In this document: one piece after another, positions 16,677-25,290 of the stretch
Numbering within the stretch: the stretch's first letter is position 1
How the letters are laid out: each line of letters begins with the position of its first letter
Assembly (NCBI RefSeq): GCF_003339615.1
Contig: NZ_QQBG01000017.1
Coordinates: 33,197 to 97,196 of the forward strand
Reading direction: 5' to 3'
Source: Candidatus Similichlamydia laticola
Lineage (GTDB): Bacteria > Chlamydiota > Chlamydiia > Chlamydiales > Parilichlamydiaceae
Length of the DNA: 64,000 nucleotides
Notes under the pieces: generated by a model
What the model was told of the DNA's origin: nothing
What the model saw: only the letters and a program-made list of their open reading frames with translations
Database searches by the model: none
Translations under genes and position numbers: made by a program

Positions 16677-17051
16677 GTGGAAAGTCAACAAAAGCAGAAA
16701 GTTCGTCGCCGTTACACCAGGTCTTTACGTGTGCGAAGGAAGGTTAGAACAGTTGGTGAGGCTTATCCTAGGTTGTGTGTCTTTAAAAGCAATCGTCATT
16801 TGTCAGTGCAGTTAATTGATGATGACTCTGGTAAAACTCTTTGTTCTTCTTCAACGATGTCGCCTAGTATGAGAAAGAGGTTTCCGACTGGGAAAGGGCG
16901 CGCTGCAGCAGAGTGTGTTGGGAGGTCAATAGCTGAGTCTGCTCTGGCTTTGGGCTGTTCCAGGGTTGTGTTTGATCGGGGGCATAGGGCTTACCATGGG
17001 TTAGTGCAGTTGATTGCCGAATCTGCTCGTTCTGCAGGTCTGCAGTTTTAG
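16677..17051 (+). CDS. rplR: 50S ribosomal protein L18
   Basis: The 124-residue 5S rRNA-binding protein begins at GTG 16677 after GAGGAGGG. Family features: RLCVFKSNRHLSVQLIDDDSGKTL and VVFDRGHRAYHGLVQLIAESARSAGLQF (read in two parts). The arginine-rich N-terminus (KVRRRYTRSLRVRRKVR) contacts RNA. Confidence 0.95.
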   Translation: MESQQKQKVRRRYTRSLRVRRKVRTVGEAYPRLCVFKSNRHLSVQLIDDDSGKTLCSSSTMSPSMRKRFPTGKGRAAAECVGRSIAESALALGCSRVVFDRGHRAYHGLVQLIAESARSAGLQF

Positions 17052-17065
17052 ATTTGAGGGGTTCT

Positions 17066-17545
17066 ATGTCTAAAGACAAGGAAAAGGGTGGAGTTCAGGA
17101 GCGTGTTCTCTTTGTTGGGCGCTGTTCGAAAGTTGTGAAGGGTGGTCGTCGCTTTAGTTTTTTTGCTGTGGTTGTTGCAGGAAATGGAGATGGGAAAGTG
17201 GGTTTTGCCATGTCCAAAGCTAATGAACTTTCTGATTGTATTCGTAGAGGCGGTGAATTAGCCAAAAGGAATCTTATCGAATTTGAAAGAGAAGGCGGGA
17301 CAGTTCCTCATACTGTGCGTGTGCGTTGGGACGGCACCGTTGTTATGATCAAGCCCGCTCGGCCTGGTACCGGATTGATTGCTGGTTCATGTGTGAGGAA
17401 TATCCTTGAGTTGGCGGGTATTCGAGATGCCGTGGCGAAGCTGTATGGATCGAATAACAAGTCCAATCAGGTTCATGCGACTTTTCGGGCTTTGAAGCGG
17501 TTTCGTAATCGTCGTGAACTGATGCAACTGAGGAAAACGGGGTGA
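17066..17545 (+). CDS. rpsE: 30S ribosomal protein S5
   Basis: ATG 17066 gives 159 residues; the frame extends to TTG 17054 but GAGGGG lies between the two. The double-stranded RNA-binding domain (GRRFSFFAVVVAGNGDGKVG) and PARPGTGLIAGSCVRNILELAGI are diagnostic. S5 supports decoding accuracy. No rpmD (L30) follows, as is normal in Chlamydiae. Confidence 0.96.
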   Translation: MSKDKEKGGVQERVLFVGRCSKVVKGGRRFSFFAVVVAGNGDGKVGFAMSKANELSDCIRRGGELAKRNLIEFEREGGTVPHTVRVRWDGTVVMIKPARPGTGLIAGSCVRNILELAGIRDAVAKLYGSNNKSNQVHATFRALKRFRNRRELMQLRKTG

Positions 17546-17552
17546 CCTCTGT

Positions 17553-18002
17553 ATGATAGAGTTATATGATTTGGGCTCTTTTGTCCCTCGCAAAAAGAAG
17601 GTGAGGGTGGGCCGTGGGAATGGTAGCCGCTTCGGGACGACGTGTGGTCGAGGAATGAAGGGGGCTGGTAGCCGATCTGGTTATAAGAAGCGTTTGGGGA
17701 ATGAGGGAGGAAATTTGCCTTTTTTTAGAAGATTTCCCAAGCGCGGTTTCGGGAGGGGAAACTTGGCAAAGCCGCTTGATGTCATCAATCTGGACCAGAT
17801 CGATGCTTTGTTTTCAGATGGTGAGGAGGTGACCCTTGCTTCTTTGAAGGAGAAAGGTTTTTTTTCGGGGCCGAGTTATGGACTTAAGGTTTTAGGTCGA
17901 GGCGAGTTGAAGAAAAAGGTCTCTGTCTCTGCATGCAAAGTGTCTCGTTCTGCTCGTTTGAAGCTAGATGAGAACGGGATCGAATGCGTGACAGCACGTT
18001 GA
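17553..18002 (+). CDS. rplO: 50S ribosomal protein L15
   Basis: The 149-residue protein has the glycine/arginine-rich N-terminal half VRVGRGNGSRFGTTCGRG...GSRSGYKKRLGNEGG and the later LNLDQIDAL-like (VINLDQIDALF) and GLKVLGRGELKKKVSV blocks. It lies directly upstream of secY, as in most spc operons. Confidence 0.95.
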   Translation: MIELYDLGSFVPRKKKVRVGRGNGSRFGTTCGRGMKGAGSRSGYKKRLGNEGGNLPFFRRFPKRGFGRGNLAKPLDVINLDQIDALFSDGEEVTLASLKEKGFFSGPSYGLKVLGRGELKKKVSVSACKVSRSARLKLDENGIECVTAR

Positions 18003-18038
18003 ATATGGTTTCAGTCTATCCCTTGGGATTGGTTTTAC

Positions 18039-19409
18039 ATGTTTTCTTTCATTCGTGCCCTCATTCAGAATAACGAGTTAAGGCGCAGGTTGCTTTTTAC
18101 GGTGGGATTGCTTTTCGTCTGCCGCTTGACATCGTTTGTTCCAGTTCCTGGTGTTAACGGTGAGATTGCCTTGGCTTATTTTCGCCAAGCTACGCGTGCA
18201 GGGCAGAGCCTGTTTCAGCTTATGGATATTTTTTCTGGTGGAGCCTTCGCCCAAATGACTTTAGGGGCTTTAGGGGTGTTACCTTACGTATCCGCTTCGA
18301 TCATGTTACAGCTGGCTGTTACTCTTTTCCCTGGTTTGCAAAGAGATTTTAAGGAAAATGCCGACTATGTCAGGCCGAAGCTTGCCAGATGGACGCGTTA
18401 CTTGACCCTCCTTTTGGCTCTTTTTCAGTCGGGTGTTTTTGCTCGTTACGCCCTAAAAATTAACCAATCTTATCCCGGCATTCTTTCGACAAAGGTGCTC
18501 TCTATTCGTTTTTTTGGTTGTCATGCTCTTTTTTATATGTTGTTTGTGGCTACGATGACGTGTGGCACATTGACTATTATGTGGTTAGGCGAGCAAATCT
18601 CAGAGAGCGGGGTTGGTGTGGGAACAAGTCTGATTATTTCTGCTGGAATTGTGTCCTCCTTCCCTAAGATGGTTTCGACTATTTTAACCTACCTTAATCT
18701 CGATTCTTCGGATCCAGGGGATCTCGGTCTATTGTCCCTTAGTTTATTGATTTGTATCTTTGTTCTCGTAATCATAGGGTGTATCTTTTTAACGCAAGGA
18801 GAAAGAAGGCTCGATTTGCAGTACGCCAGGAAGGAACATGATCGGACTCCTGGTAGACCAAGAGGATCTTTTCTTCCGTTAAAAGTAAATCACTCCGGTG
18901 TCATGCCCGTTATTTTTTCCTCATCTATCTTGATGCTTCCTATCACGTTAACTCAGATTTTGGGCCAGGATGGATGGGGGTCCGTGCTTATGGGATACCT
19001 GTCTCCGGGCTCTTTAGGCTATACTGCTGTTTACGCAGTTTTAATTTTCTTCTTTAATTATTTTTGGACGTTGACTCAGTTTCATGCGGACCAACTGGCT
19101 TCCGATATGAAGAAGAGCGGGGCCTTTATTCCTGCCATTCGCCAGGGGTTACAGACTCAACGATTTTTAGAAAAGACGATGTGTAGCTTAACGGTTATTG
19201 GTGGGGTTTCCCTAATCGTTTTGGCGACATTTCCCCAGTTGGTGGGGGCCTTGTTTAGCGTAGATCATTCGGTCAGCTATTTTTTCGGGGGCACTTCCAT
19301 GTTGATCTTGGTCGGTGTGGTTTTAGACACTTCTCGTCAAGTGAGTGGATATTTGACGATGCAAAGATACGAGGAAGTTCTGAAAACACCACGTTCTCGT
19401 TTGAGATAA
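18039..19409 (+). CDS. secY: Sec translocon channel subunit SecY
   Basis: This 456-residue inner-membrane channel has ten hydrophobic segments. Recognisable blocks are TSFVPVPGVNGE near the start, DIFSGGAFAQMTLGALGVLPYVSASIMLQL (TM2/plug, read in two parts), the cytosolic loop TQGERRLDLQYARK, and the C-terminal SGAFIPAIRQG. It passes Sec substrates and accepts ribosomes delivered by the divergent Ffh encoded at 27546. It is part of the ribosomal operon. Confidence 0.97.
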   Translation: MFSFIRALIQNNELRRRLLFTVGLLFVCRLTSFVPVPGVNGEIALAYFRQATRAGQSLFQLMDIFSGGAFAQMTLGALGVLPYVSASIMLQLAVTLFPGLQRDFKENADYVRPKLARWTRYLTLLLALFQSGVFARYALKINQSYPGILSTKVLSIRFFGCHALFYMLFVATMTCGTLTIMWLGEQISESGVGVGTSLIISAGIVSSFPKMVSTILTYLNLDSSDPGDLGLLSLSLLICIFVLVIIGCIFLTQGERRLDLQYARKEHDRTPGRPRGSFLPLKVNHSGVMPVIFSSSILMLPITLTQILGQDGWGSVLMGYLSPGSLGYTAVYAVLIFFFNYFWTLTQFHADQLASDMKKSGAFIPAIRQGLQTQRFLEKTMCSLTVIGGVSLIVLATFPQLVGALFSVDHSVSYFFGGTSMLILVGVVLDTSRQVSGYLTMQRYEEVLKTPRSRLR

Positions 19410-19433
19410 ATTTATTGGAAGAGGAGTTTGCTT

Positions 19434-19814
19434 GTGGTTAGAATTATAGGTGTTGATATCCCTAGCGAAAAAAGGTTGGAAATTAGCCTGCTTTACATCT
19501 ATGGTATCGGGCCTACTCTTGCTAAACAAATTGTGGCGCGTTTGGGTCTGGTTCCTAGTACAAGGACGAGGGATTTATCTGAAGTAGATATTGCTAAGCT
19601 CAACTCTTTGCTCCAAAGTGGTGAGTATTTAGTAGAGGGTGATCTCAGGAGAAATATCCAGAACGATATCAAGCGGTTGATGAGCATTCGTTGCTATCGT
19701 GGCCTCAGGCATCGTCTGGGCTTGCCTGTTCGAGGGCAAAGGACTAAGACAAATGCGCGGACACGTAAAGGAAAGAGAAAGACCGTTGCGAATAAGAAGA
19801 AGGCTGTGAAGTAG
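19434..19814 (+). CDS. rpsM: 30S ribosomal protein S13
   Basis: GTG 19434, seven bases after GAGGAG, gives 126 residues beginning [22 protein letters not shown] 19428 is also in frame but overlaps the ideal spacing. [17 protein letters not shown] and [27 protein letters not shown] (read in parts) are typical. The secY-rpsM junction lacks rpmJ, infA and adk. Confidence 0.96.
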   Translation: MVRIIGVDIPSEKRLEISLLYIYGIGPTLAKQIVARLGLVPSTRTRDLSEVDIAKLNSLLQSGEYLVEGDLRRNIQNDIKRLMSIRCYRGLRHRLGLPVRGQRTKTNARTRKGKRKTVANKKKAVK

Positions 19815-19870
19815 TTTGTTTCGTATTTATATGTTGGTTTTGCGGCAAGAGTCTCTGGAGGACATGAAAT

Positions 19871-20299
19871 TTGAGTAAACAAGATTCGGGGTCATCAAAT
19901 AAGCCCGGAAATAAAAAAGGCGTGTTGAGGACGAAGAGGAGGCAGCAGAGAAATGTGCCTTCAGGTGTGGCTTACGTTCTTGCGACTTTTAACAACACTT
20001 TGGTAACGATTACCGATCCGGCCGGCAACGTCTTGTCTTGGGCTTCTGCAGGAAGAGTGAATTTCAAGGGTTCGAGGAAGTCTTCGGCATGTGCTGCTAG
20101 TGTAGCGGCTCAGAGCGCTGGTAAATCGGCTATGTCAATGGGAATGAAGGAAATTGAGGTTAACCTAAGGGGAGCAGGAGGTGGAAGGGAAGCTGCTGTT
20201 CGAGGACTGCAGTCCGTTGGCCTTGTTTTGACCCTGATCAAGGATAGAACTCGGGTTCCTCACAACGGTTGCCGTCCGAGAAAACGTCGTCGGGTTTAG
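19871..20299 (+). CDS. rpsK: 30S ribosomal protein S11
   Basis: This 142-residue protein begins at TTG 19871 after GGAGG (19857-19861). Its basic N-terminal tail is followed by [32 protein letters not shown]-like [11 protein letters not shown], and [18 protein letters not shown] at the end. S11 lies in the 30S platform near the mRNA exit. Confidence 0.96.
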   Translation: MSKQDSGSSNKPGNKKGVLRTKRRQQRNVPSGVAYVLATFNNTLVTITDPAGNVLSWASAGRVNFKGSRKSSACAASVAAQSAGKSAMSMGMKEIEVNLRGAGGGREAAVRGLQSVGLVLTLIKDRTRVPHNGCRPRKRRRV

Positions 20300-20338
20300 C
20301 ATACGATAGTTGTTTATAGCGATTGGAGAGAAGATCTT

Positions 20339-21451
20339 ATGGCGGTGTTATATGGCAAGTTCAAGATGCCGGAAAAAATTCAGGTTGAGGAATCTTCTTC
20401 TACATTTGCGAGATTCGTCGTTGCGCCTCTGGAGAGGGGGTTTGGGCATACTTTAGGGAATGCCCTTAGGCGCATTTTGCTTTCCTCTATCGAATCACCT
20501 GGGATTCTGTCTATTCGAATCGATGGAATCCTCCATGAGTTTATGGCAAGTGAGGGAATTGTACAGGATGCAACGGACATTGTCCTCAACTGTAAAGAGG
20601 CTCTATTGCGTCGTCTTCCTACTGGTGATGGTCCAGCTAGGATGACGCGTTCTACAACCCAGATTGAGGTGACACAAGAGGATTTGGATGCTAATGGAGG
20701 TGTTTTTCATGTCTGCCTTAAGCATTTAGATCTCAGCGGTTATGTTTGCATCAATCCTGGTCTGTGTCTTTTTTCAGTGACAAGACCTCAGAAGAGAGAA
20801 ATTTCTGTTTGCATTGGGATCGGAAGGGGATATGTCCTTGCAGAGAGACACGCAATAGAGGACAGACAGAGGGGTGAGATCGTTTTAGACACTTGTTTTT
20901 CTCCAGTTCGTTTGGTCAACTATTACGTAGAAAATACGCGTGTCGGTCAGGACACGGAGTTCGATTCATTGGTTATAGAGCTAACAACAGACGGGAGAAT
21001 TACTCCTGTTGAGGCTCTGCTTTTTTCCGCCCAAGTTGCCGGTAGGCATTTCGACTTTTTTGTCTCTCAGCTTGAGGGACCGGATCTTTTATTCGACGAA
21101 GAGCATCTTTCTTTTGGTAGGCCTGATGTAGACGAGTTGATGTCTTGTCTGTCCACTTGTATTGAAGATATTGAGTTTTCTGTGCGTGCGTCCAATTGTT
21201 TGAAGAGTGCTCGTATCGATTATGTTGTCGAATTAGTTACGAAGCAAGAAAGCGAGTTATTGGAGTATAGAAATTTTGGTCGAAAATCTTTGAGTGAGAT
21301 TAAAGTGAAACTTCATGAATTGGGTCTCTCTTTAGGGATGGATTTGTCTCCTTATGGGATTACGCGTGACAATTGTCGTGATATTGCGCAGGCTTACTTA
21401 GAAGAAAAGATGAAAGAGAAAGAGCGCAGGAGGAGGCAGGTGGAGGTATGA
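20339..21451 (+). CDS. rpoA: RNA polymerase alpha subunit
   Basis: The 370 residues hold both domains. The N-terminal dimerisation domain includes FVVAPLERGFGHTLGNALRRILLSS; the C-terminal domain (residues ~265-330) includes LEYRNFGRKSLSEIKVKLHELGLSLG, the helix-hairpin-helix that contacts UP elements and activators. Length matches other chlamydial alpha subunits. The C-terminal tail is unusually charged (KMKEKERRRRQVEV). The stop overlaps the rplQ start. Confidence 0.97.
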   Translation: MAVLYGKFKMPEKIQVEESSSTFARFVVAPLERGFGHTLGNALRRILLSSIESPGILSIRIDGILHEFMASEGIVQDATDIVLNCKEALLRRLPTGDGPARMTRSTTQIEVTQEDLDANGGVFHVCLKHLDLSGYVCINPGLCLFSVTRPQKREISVCIGIGRGYVLAERHAIEDRQRGEIVLDTCFSPVRLVNYYVENTRVGQDTEFDSLVIELTTDGRITPVEALLFSAQVAGRHFDFFVSQLEGPDLLFDEEHLSFGRPDVDELMSCLSTCIEDIEFSVRASNCLKSARIDYVVELVTKQESELLEYRNFGRKSLSEIKVKLHELGLSLGMDLSPYGITRDNCRDIAQAYLEEKMKEKERRRRQVEV

Positions 21452-21876
21452 GACATCGTAAGCAAAGGTACAAGCTAGGAAGAAACAGCAGTCATAGGCG
21501 TTGTTTGTTTGCTAACATGTTGAAGGCTCTTGTTGTTTGTGGGAGTATAGAGACTACTCTTTCGAAAGCGAAGGCTTTGCAGCCACTTGCTGATCGATTG
21601 ATCAGTTTAGCTAAGTCGGGATCTCTTGCATCTCGGCGTCGGGTGGCCTCCCAATTGATGTTGCGCTACAACAAGCTTTCTCCTAAGGAGGCTCGGCTCG
21701 CCCGAGCCGGGGACCTTTCTGTTTACAACAACGATAGACGTGTTTTAAACGCTCTCTTTAGTGGCTTGGGTGCTCGTTTCTTGTCCAGGGATGGTGGTTA
21801 CACGCGTATCCTTAAAAAGGGAACACGGATCGGGGATTGTGCTGATGTATGTGTTCTAGAGTATCTGCCTGAATAG
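21448..21876 (+). CDS. rplQ: 50S ribosomal protein L17
   Basis: The 142-residue protein starts MRHRKQRYKLGRNSSHRRCL, the family signature, followed by IETTLSKAKALQPLADRLI. The ATG overlaps the rpoA stop by four bases. It is the last ribosomal gene of the cluster. Confidence 0.96.
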   Translation: MRHRKQRYKLGRNSSHRRCLFANMLKALVVCGSIETTLSKAKALQPLADRLISLAKSGSLASRRRVASQLMLRYNKLSPKEARLARAGDLSVYNNDRRVLNALFSGLGARFLSRDGGYTRILKKGTRIGDCADVCVLEYLPE

Positions 21877-21918
21877 TTTTTGTTTTTATGGCATGGCGAT
21901 GAGGTTCTGTTAGAAAAG

Positions 21919-22932
21919 ATGACCTGTAAGGTTGCAATTAACGGTTTTGGAAGGATTGGTCGTGCTGTCTTTCGGCGTTTTGTGGAGTTAGGGCGCCTTA
22001 CTGATATCGTTGCCCTAAATGATTTGGCTTCGTCTGATCAACTCGCTTACCTCTTGTCGCGCGATTCCACTCATGGTTCGGCTCCTTTTGTGGTGTCTAG
22101 TAAGAGTGGATATTTGGTTGTGGATGGTCACCATATCGCAGTTCTTCAAGAGAGTGATCCCTCTCGAATTGACTGGTGCCGCTACGACGTGAGGCTGGTC
22201 ATTGAGTCAAGTGGTCGCTTTCGTTCCTTAGAGCAAGCCGGTTCTCACTTGAGTGGTGGGGTGGGTGTTGTTTTGGTTTCTTCTCCGGCTAAGGGGGTTC
22301 CTTCTTTTGTTTGGGGCGTCAATCATGAGGGGCTCGTCTCTTCTTCAAGCCGTGTTTTTTCTGCTGCTTCTTGTACCACAAACTGTGCTACGCCGCTTCT
22401 GGCTGTTTTGGATCGTGCTTTTGGTATAGAGGCGTGTTCTTTATCAACTATTCATGCTGTAACTGTTTCGCAGTCTCTTTTGGATGGGCCTTCCGCTAAG
22501 AATTTTCGTTTGGGCAGAGGTGCTTTACAAAACATCATTCCAACTTCAACTGGAGCCTCTAAAGCTGTTGAGGAGATCTTACCTCAACTGAAGGGCCGGT
22601 TGACTGGTTCTGCTTTTCGGGTGCCCTTACCCGATATTTCTCTTCTAGATCTTGTCCTTTCTTTTCGACATTCTGTCTCTCTTGAAGAAGTTTTTCAGGC
22701 CTTACGAGAGGCCTCTACTCGCGAGTATGAGGGTATATTGACACTCTCAACAGAGGACCTTGTCTCAACGGACATTTTGGGGAACACGCACTCTTCCGTC
22801 GTAGATTGTAAAGCTTCTTCTTCCGTAGAAGGAAGTTTGATCAAACTCGTTGCTTGGTATGACAATGAGAGAGGTTACAGTGCAAGGGTCGTCGATCTGG
22901 CGCAATTTATTTGTGATCGGTGTTTAATGTGA
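21919..22932 (+). CDS. gapA: glyceraldehyde-3-phosphate dehydrogenase
   Basis: This glycolytic enzyme oxidises glyceraldehyde-3-phosphate with NAD. The 337 residues (from ATG 21919; the frame is open to TTG 21880) include the NAD-binding INGFGRIGRAVFRRF, the catalytic cysteine block AASCTTNCATPLL, and the C-terminal VAWYDNERGYSARVVDL. The rplQ-gapA order is that of Chlamydia (CT506-CT505). It is somewhat divergent in the middle (e.g. SLLDLVLSFRHSVSLEEV). Together with pyk at 52398 it points to a retained lower glycolysis. Confidence 0.95.
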   Translation: MTCKVAINGFGRIGRAVFRRFVELGRLTDIVALNDLASSDQLAYLLSRDSTHGSAPFVVSSKSGYLVVDGHHIAVLQESDPSRIDWCRYDVRLVIESSGRFRSLEQAGSHLSGGVGVVLVSSPAKGVPSFVWGVNHEGLVSSSSRVFSAASCTTNCATPLLAVLDRAFGIEACSLSTIHAVTVSQSLLDGPSAKNFRLGRGALQNIIPTSTGASKAVEEILPQLKGRLTGSAFRVPLPDISLLDLVLSFRHSVSLEEVFQALREASTREYEGILTLSTEDLVSTDILGNTHSSVVDCKASSSVEGSLIKLVAWYDNERGYSARVVDLAQFICDRCLM

Positions 22933-22953
22933 TTATTTTTTCTTTTGAAGAGA

Positions 22954-22975
22954 GCCCTTTTGCAGGGCATCTTTT
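22954..22975 (+). terminator. weak terminator hairpin after gapA
   Basis: GCCCT (22954-22958) and AGGGC (22964-22968) form a five-base-pair stem followed by ATCTTTTC. Located 21 bases after the gapA stop, it fits the end of the ribosomal transcript. The stem is short and the T-run is interrupted, so its strength is uncertain. Confidence 0.45.
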
Positions 22976-23007
22976 CACTCTTATTTGCAGATCTTGAGGT
23001 AGTGACC

Positions 23008-23778
23008 GTGCATTTTACAAGAGAACCTATTGTTGAAACTGTGATTACTGCGAGAGAAGGGGCCAAGTTGCTTGTGCGGAGTGCTCGGAGATCTGATGGA
23101 GTGGACACCTACTTGGTTGAGGCCGTGGAAGTCGTTATGTTTGGTGGTGCGGTTTTTTATCGCTCGGCCAGTCGTCCTAGCCCATTTCTTGTTCCTGTAG
23201 GTGAGTATGAAGTTGTTGAGTGTTCTTCGGGTCGAGTTCATCTTAAGAAACCTATTGAGAAATCAGCTAGACAAGGTCATCGAGACTCTGTTCTAACTCA
23301 GGACTCTGTTTCTGCCGGTGTACAACAAGCTTCTCTTGTTGAAAAGGGACAGCTTCCCCAGCCATTTCCTTCTGTTGGAACTGGGAGAGCGGTGGCTAGT
23401 GAGCAATCTTCTTCACACCCCTCCCCAGTTCCTTCTAAAGCAAAAAGGGGTAAAACATCTGGTTCAGCCCGAGGAGACAGTCGTCTTCGTCGTCTTGCCG
23501 CCCCCCCTCCTTTCCCAGAGGAGCTCCCTGTATCTGGAGATAAGAGGGACAATGCTTCTCAAGGTAATGAAGATGTGGTAGATCGAGCCTCGAAGATTTT
23601 AGCTTCTCTCATTCCACCACCACCTGTTTTGGTCTCAGACTCCTTGGGATCGGGTCAAAACAAAGGGGCTTCCACGACGAGTTCAGAGTCAGTTGGGGGA
23701 GGACGGCGCTCTTCCTTTGGCAAGCGTGGGGGAGGTCGATTCGACAGGGAAAGAAGAGGAGGAAGAGAAGCTGATTAG
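23008..23778 (+). CDS. conserved hypothetical protein with N-terminal globular domain and basic, low-complexity tail
   Basis: GTG 23008 follows GAGGT at good spacing and gives 256 residues. Residues 1-85 look globular (REPIVETVITAREGAKLLV, VEVVMFGGAVFYRS, FLVPVGEYEVVE). The rest is low-complexity, rich in Ser, Pro, Gly, Arg, with a proline run (LIPPPPVLV) and an Arg/Gly-rich end (KRGGGRFDRERRGG) that resembles RNA-binding tails. In Chlamydia the gene after gapA is CT504, also a hypothetical with a long polar tail; orthology is likely by position but was not tested. The frame extends upstream to TTG 22945 across the gapA terminator hairpin, which argues against that start. Confidence 0.75.
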   Translation: MHFTREPIVETVITAREGAKLLVRSARRSDGVDTYLVEAVEVVMFGGAVFYRSASRPSPFLVPVGEYEVVECSSGRVHLKKPIEKSARQGHRDSVLTQDSVSAGVQQASLVEKGQLPQPFPSVGTGRAVASEQSSSHPSPVPSKAKRGKTSGSARGDSRLRRLAAPPPFPEELPVSGDKRDNASQGNEDVVDRASKILASLIPPPPVLVSDSLGSGQNKGASTTSSESVGGGRRSSFGKRGGGRFDRERRGGREAD

Positions 23779-23791
23779 CCTTGGAGGCTGT

Positions 23792-24640
23792 TTGACGCGC
23801 TTTCTTTGTTTTGTTTGTTTTTTCGGCGTGCTCTTCGGTGGCGCTCCTATCGTTGATATAAAGACGTTCGGAGAGTTACCCACTCTTCTTTCCAGTCAAA
23901 ATCCGAGTCGTACGGTTGTTTTTTTGGATTTGGATGATCTTGTTTTGCTTCCTACAAGTAGTGTCGGGAGGCTCAAGTGGCTCCATATCATGAAGGCCCT
24001 CTTGTTAGAGCACGGCGTTGTATCTCAAGTGGTGGATCAAGTGAGATTTGCCGTTTGGGAATACGCTCTTTTACACACATCCTTCTCTCTTGCGAGGCAA
24101 GAATCAAAAGATGTCCTGAAACAACTTCAAATGAGGGGTTTGCCAATTTTGGGGGTTTCAAGAAGGTCTTTTGCTTCCTCTTGCTACTTACCCCTTCAAT
24201 TAAGAAAACTAGGTATTGATCTTTTTTCATCTCTTCCCCCTTTTTTACGTCTGTCCCTATTTCTCTCAAGTCGAGAGCCTTGTGCTTTGTTAACCCAAGG
24301 CATTCTGTTTATGGGCTCACTACCTTTAGAAATGGCCTTTAATAAGCTCATCGAGAACGTGTCTTTGCCTCTTCTTTCGGTCGTTTGTATTTCTTCAGAT
24401 AAGTCTTTTTTAGAGGAGTCGTTCTCTTTTTTTAATGCGAAAAAGGCGAAGGGCATCTACGCTTTTCTGTCCTTGGAGGAGGAGTTCTTTGAAGCAGAAG
24501 ACGCCAAATTTCAACTTCTTTCTATTCGATCAGTTCTAGAGGACCATTTGGTTCACCAATTCCGAGATCCGTCTTCTACTTTTTCTGATAGGGAAGTTGT
24601 GCGGAAAATACGCGATATTTGGGAGATGTGCTCGGGGTGA
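23792..24640 (+). CDS. DUF2608-like (HAD-related) secreted protein
   Basis: TTG 23792, just after GGAGG (23783-23787), gives 282 residues starting with a signal peptide (MTRFLCFVCFFGVLFGGAP). A HAD-type first motif follows: TVVFLDLDDLVLL (about residues 40-52), where canonical HAD enzymes have D-x-D-x-T/V. KKAKGIYAFLSLEE near residue 225 may be part of the later motif. This arrangement is that of the DUF2608 family of exported proteins found in Chlamydiae and Legionellales. The phosphatase activity is untested. The last 12 bases, including the stop, lie inside the opposite-strand tRNA-Leu gene. Confidence 0.65.
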   Translation: MTRFLCFVCFFGVLFGGAPIVDIKTFGELPTLLSSQNPSRTVVFLDLDDLVLLPTSSVGRLKWLHIMKALLLEHGVVSQVVDQVRFAVWEYALLHTSFSLARQESKDVLKQLQMRGLPILGVSRRSFASSCYLPLQLRKLGIDLFSSLPPFLRLSLFLSSREPCALLTQGILFMGSLPLEMAFNKLIENVSLPLLSVVCISSDKSFLEESFSFFNAKKAKGIYAFLSLEEEFFEAEDAKFQLLSIRSVLEDHLVHQFRDPSSTFSDREVVRKIRDIWEMCSG

Positions 24641-24711
24641 GACTCGAACTCACACGGACAAACGTCCAAAGGATTTTAAGTCCTCCGTGTCTACCATTCC
24701 ACCACCCGAAC
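24629..24711 (-). tRNA. tRNA-Leu (UAA)
   Basis: Acceptor stem GTTCGGG/CCCGAGC with A73, anticodon loop with TAA, a class II variable arm and a T arm containing TTCGAGT. Total 83 bases, CCA not encoded. The 3' end overlaps the final codons of the DUF2608-like gene on the other strand. Confidence 0.95.
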
Positions 24712-24755
24712 GGGAAAGAAAGTGGAAGTGTAAAGTTGTCATTCGTTTGAGGTCA

Positions 24756-25232
24756 ATGTTGAGCTTGAATCAGGACCATTTTTTTATGCAGAAGGCTCTG
24801 GATCAGGCTCGAATAGCGTTTGAGAAAGGGGAGGTCCCTGTTGGGGCTGTGCTTGTTTTAAAGGAAGATATTCTTGCTTTCGCTCATAATCAAGTTGAAA
24901 GCTTATTCGATACAACAGCGCATGCTGAAATTCTTGCGCTGAGGAGCGCTGGAAGAAAAAGAAAGAACTGGAGACTGAAAGGCGCCTCTCTTTATGTTAC
25001 GCTTGAGCCTTGTCCTATGTGCATGGGGGCCATTTTATTGGCACGTCTCTCCAGGTTGGTATGGGCTGTCACTGATCCTAGGATGGGTGGAACCCACTAC
25101 AGTTGGGCAGAAGCTTGTTCTTGGGCTACACCACCTGAGGTAAGAGGAGGTGTCTTGCGCGAGGAGTCCTTACGTCTATTGCAGTCATTTTTTGCTTTGC
25201 AACGTTTAAGAAAGCCCCATTCCTTTTCTTGA
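24756..25232 (+). CDS. tadA: tRNA adenosine(34) deaminase
   Basis: TadA converts A34 of tRNA-Arg(ACG) to inosine. From ATG 24756 (158 residues) the protein reads NQDHFFMQKALDQARIAF, then the zinc/catalytic motif TAHAEILAL (about residues 57-65) and EPCPMCMGAILLAR (about 87-100), complete for a cytidine/deoxycytidylate-type deaminase. ATG 24786 is possible but would remove a conserved helix. A longer frame back to 24597 runs through the tRNA-Leu gene and is not real. Confidence 0.93.
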   Translation: MLSLNQDHFFMQKALDQARIAFEKGEVPVGAVLVLKEDILAFAHNQVESLFDTTAHAEILALRSAGRKRKNWRLKGASLYVTLEPCPMCMGAILLARLSRLVWAVTDPRMGGTHYSWAEACSWATPPEVRGGVLREESLRLLQSFFALQRLRKPHSFS

Positions 25233-25236
25233 AATT

Positions 25237-25264
25237 TTGGCTCAATCGCATTACACTCTATAAA
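25237..25264 (+). promoter_or_regulatory. sigma66-type promoter upstream of rpmE
   Basis: TTGGCT (25237-25242), 16 bases of spacer and TATAAA (25259-25264) lie 27 bases before the rpmE ATG and just after the tadA stop. It would drive the rpmE-prfA-prmC-ffh series. Confidence 0.5.
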
Positions 25265-25290
25265 GTTTTTTTCTAGAGTTGGTTTTAATC

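Noticed and set aside
24597..24755. Upstream extension of tadA by 53 codons
   Set aside because: This part lies across the tRNA-Leu gene and the end of the DUF2608-like gene. TadA proteins begin near the HFFM helix.
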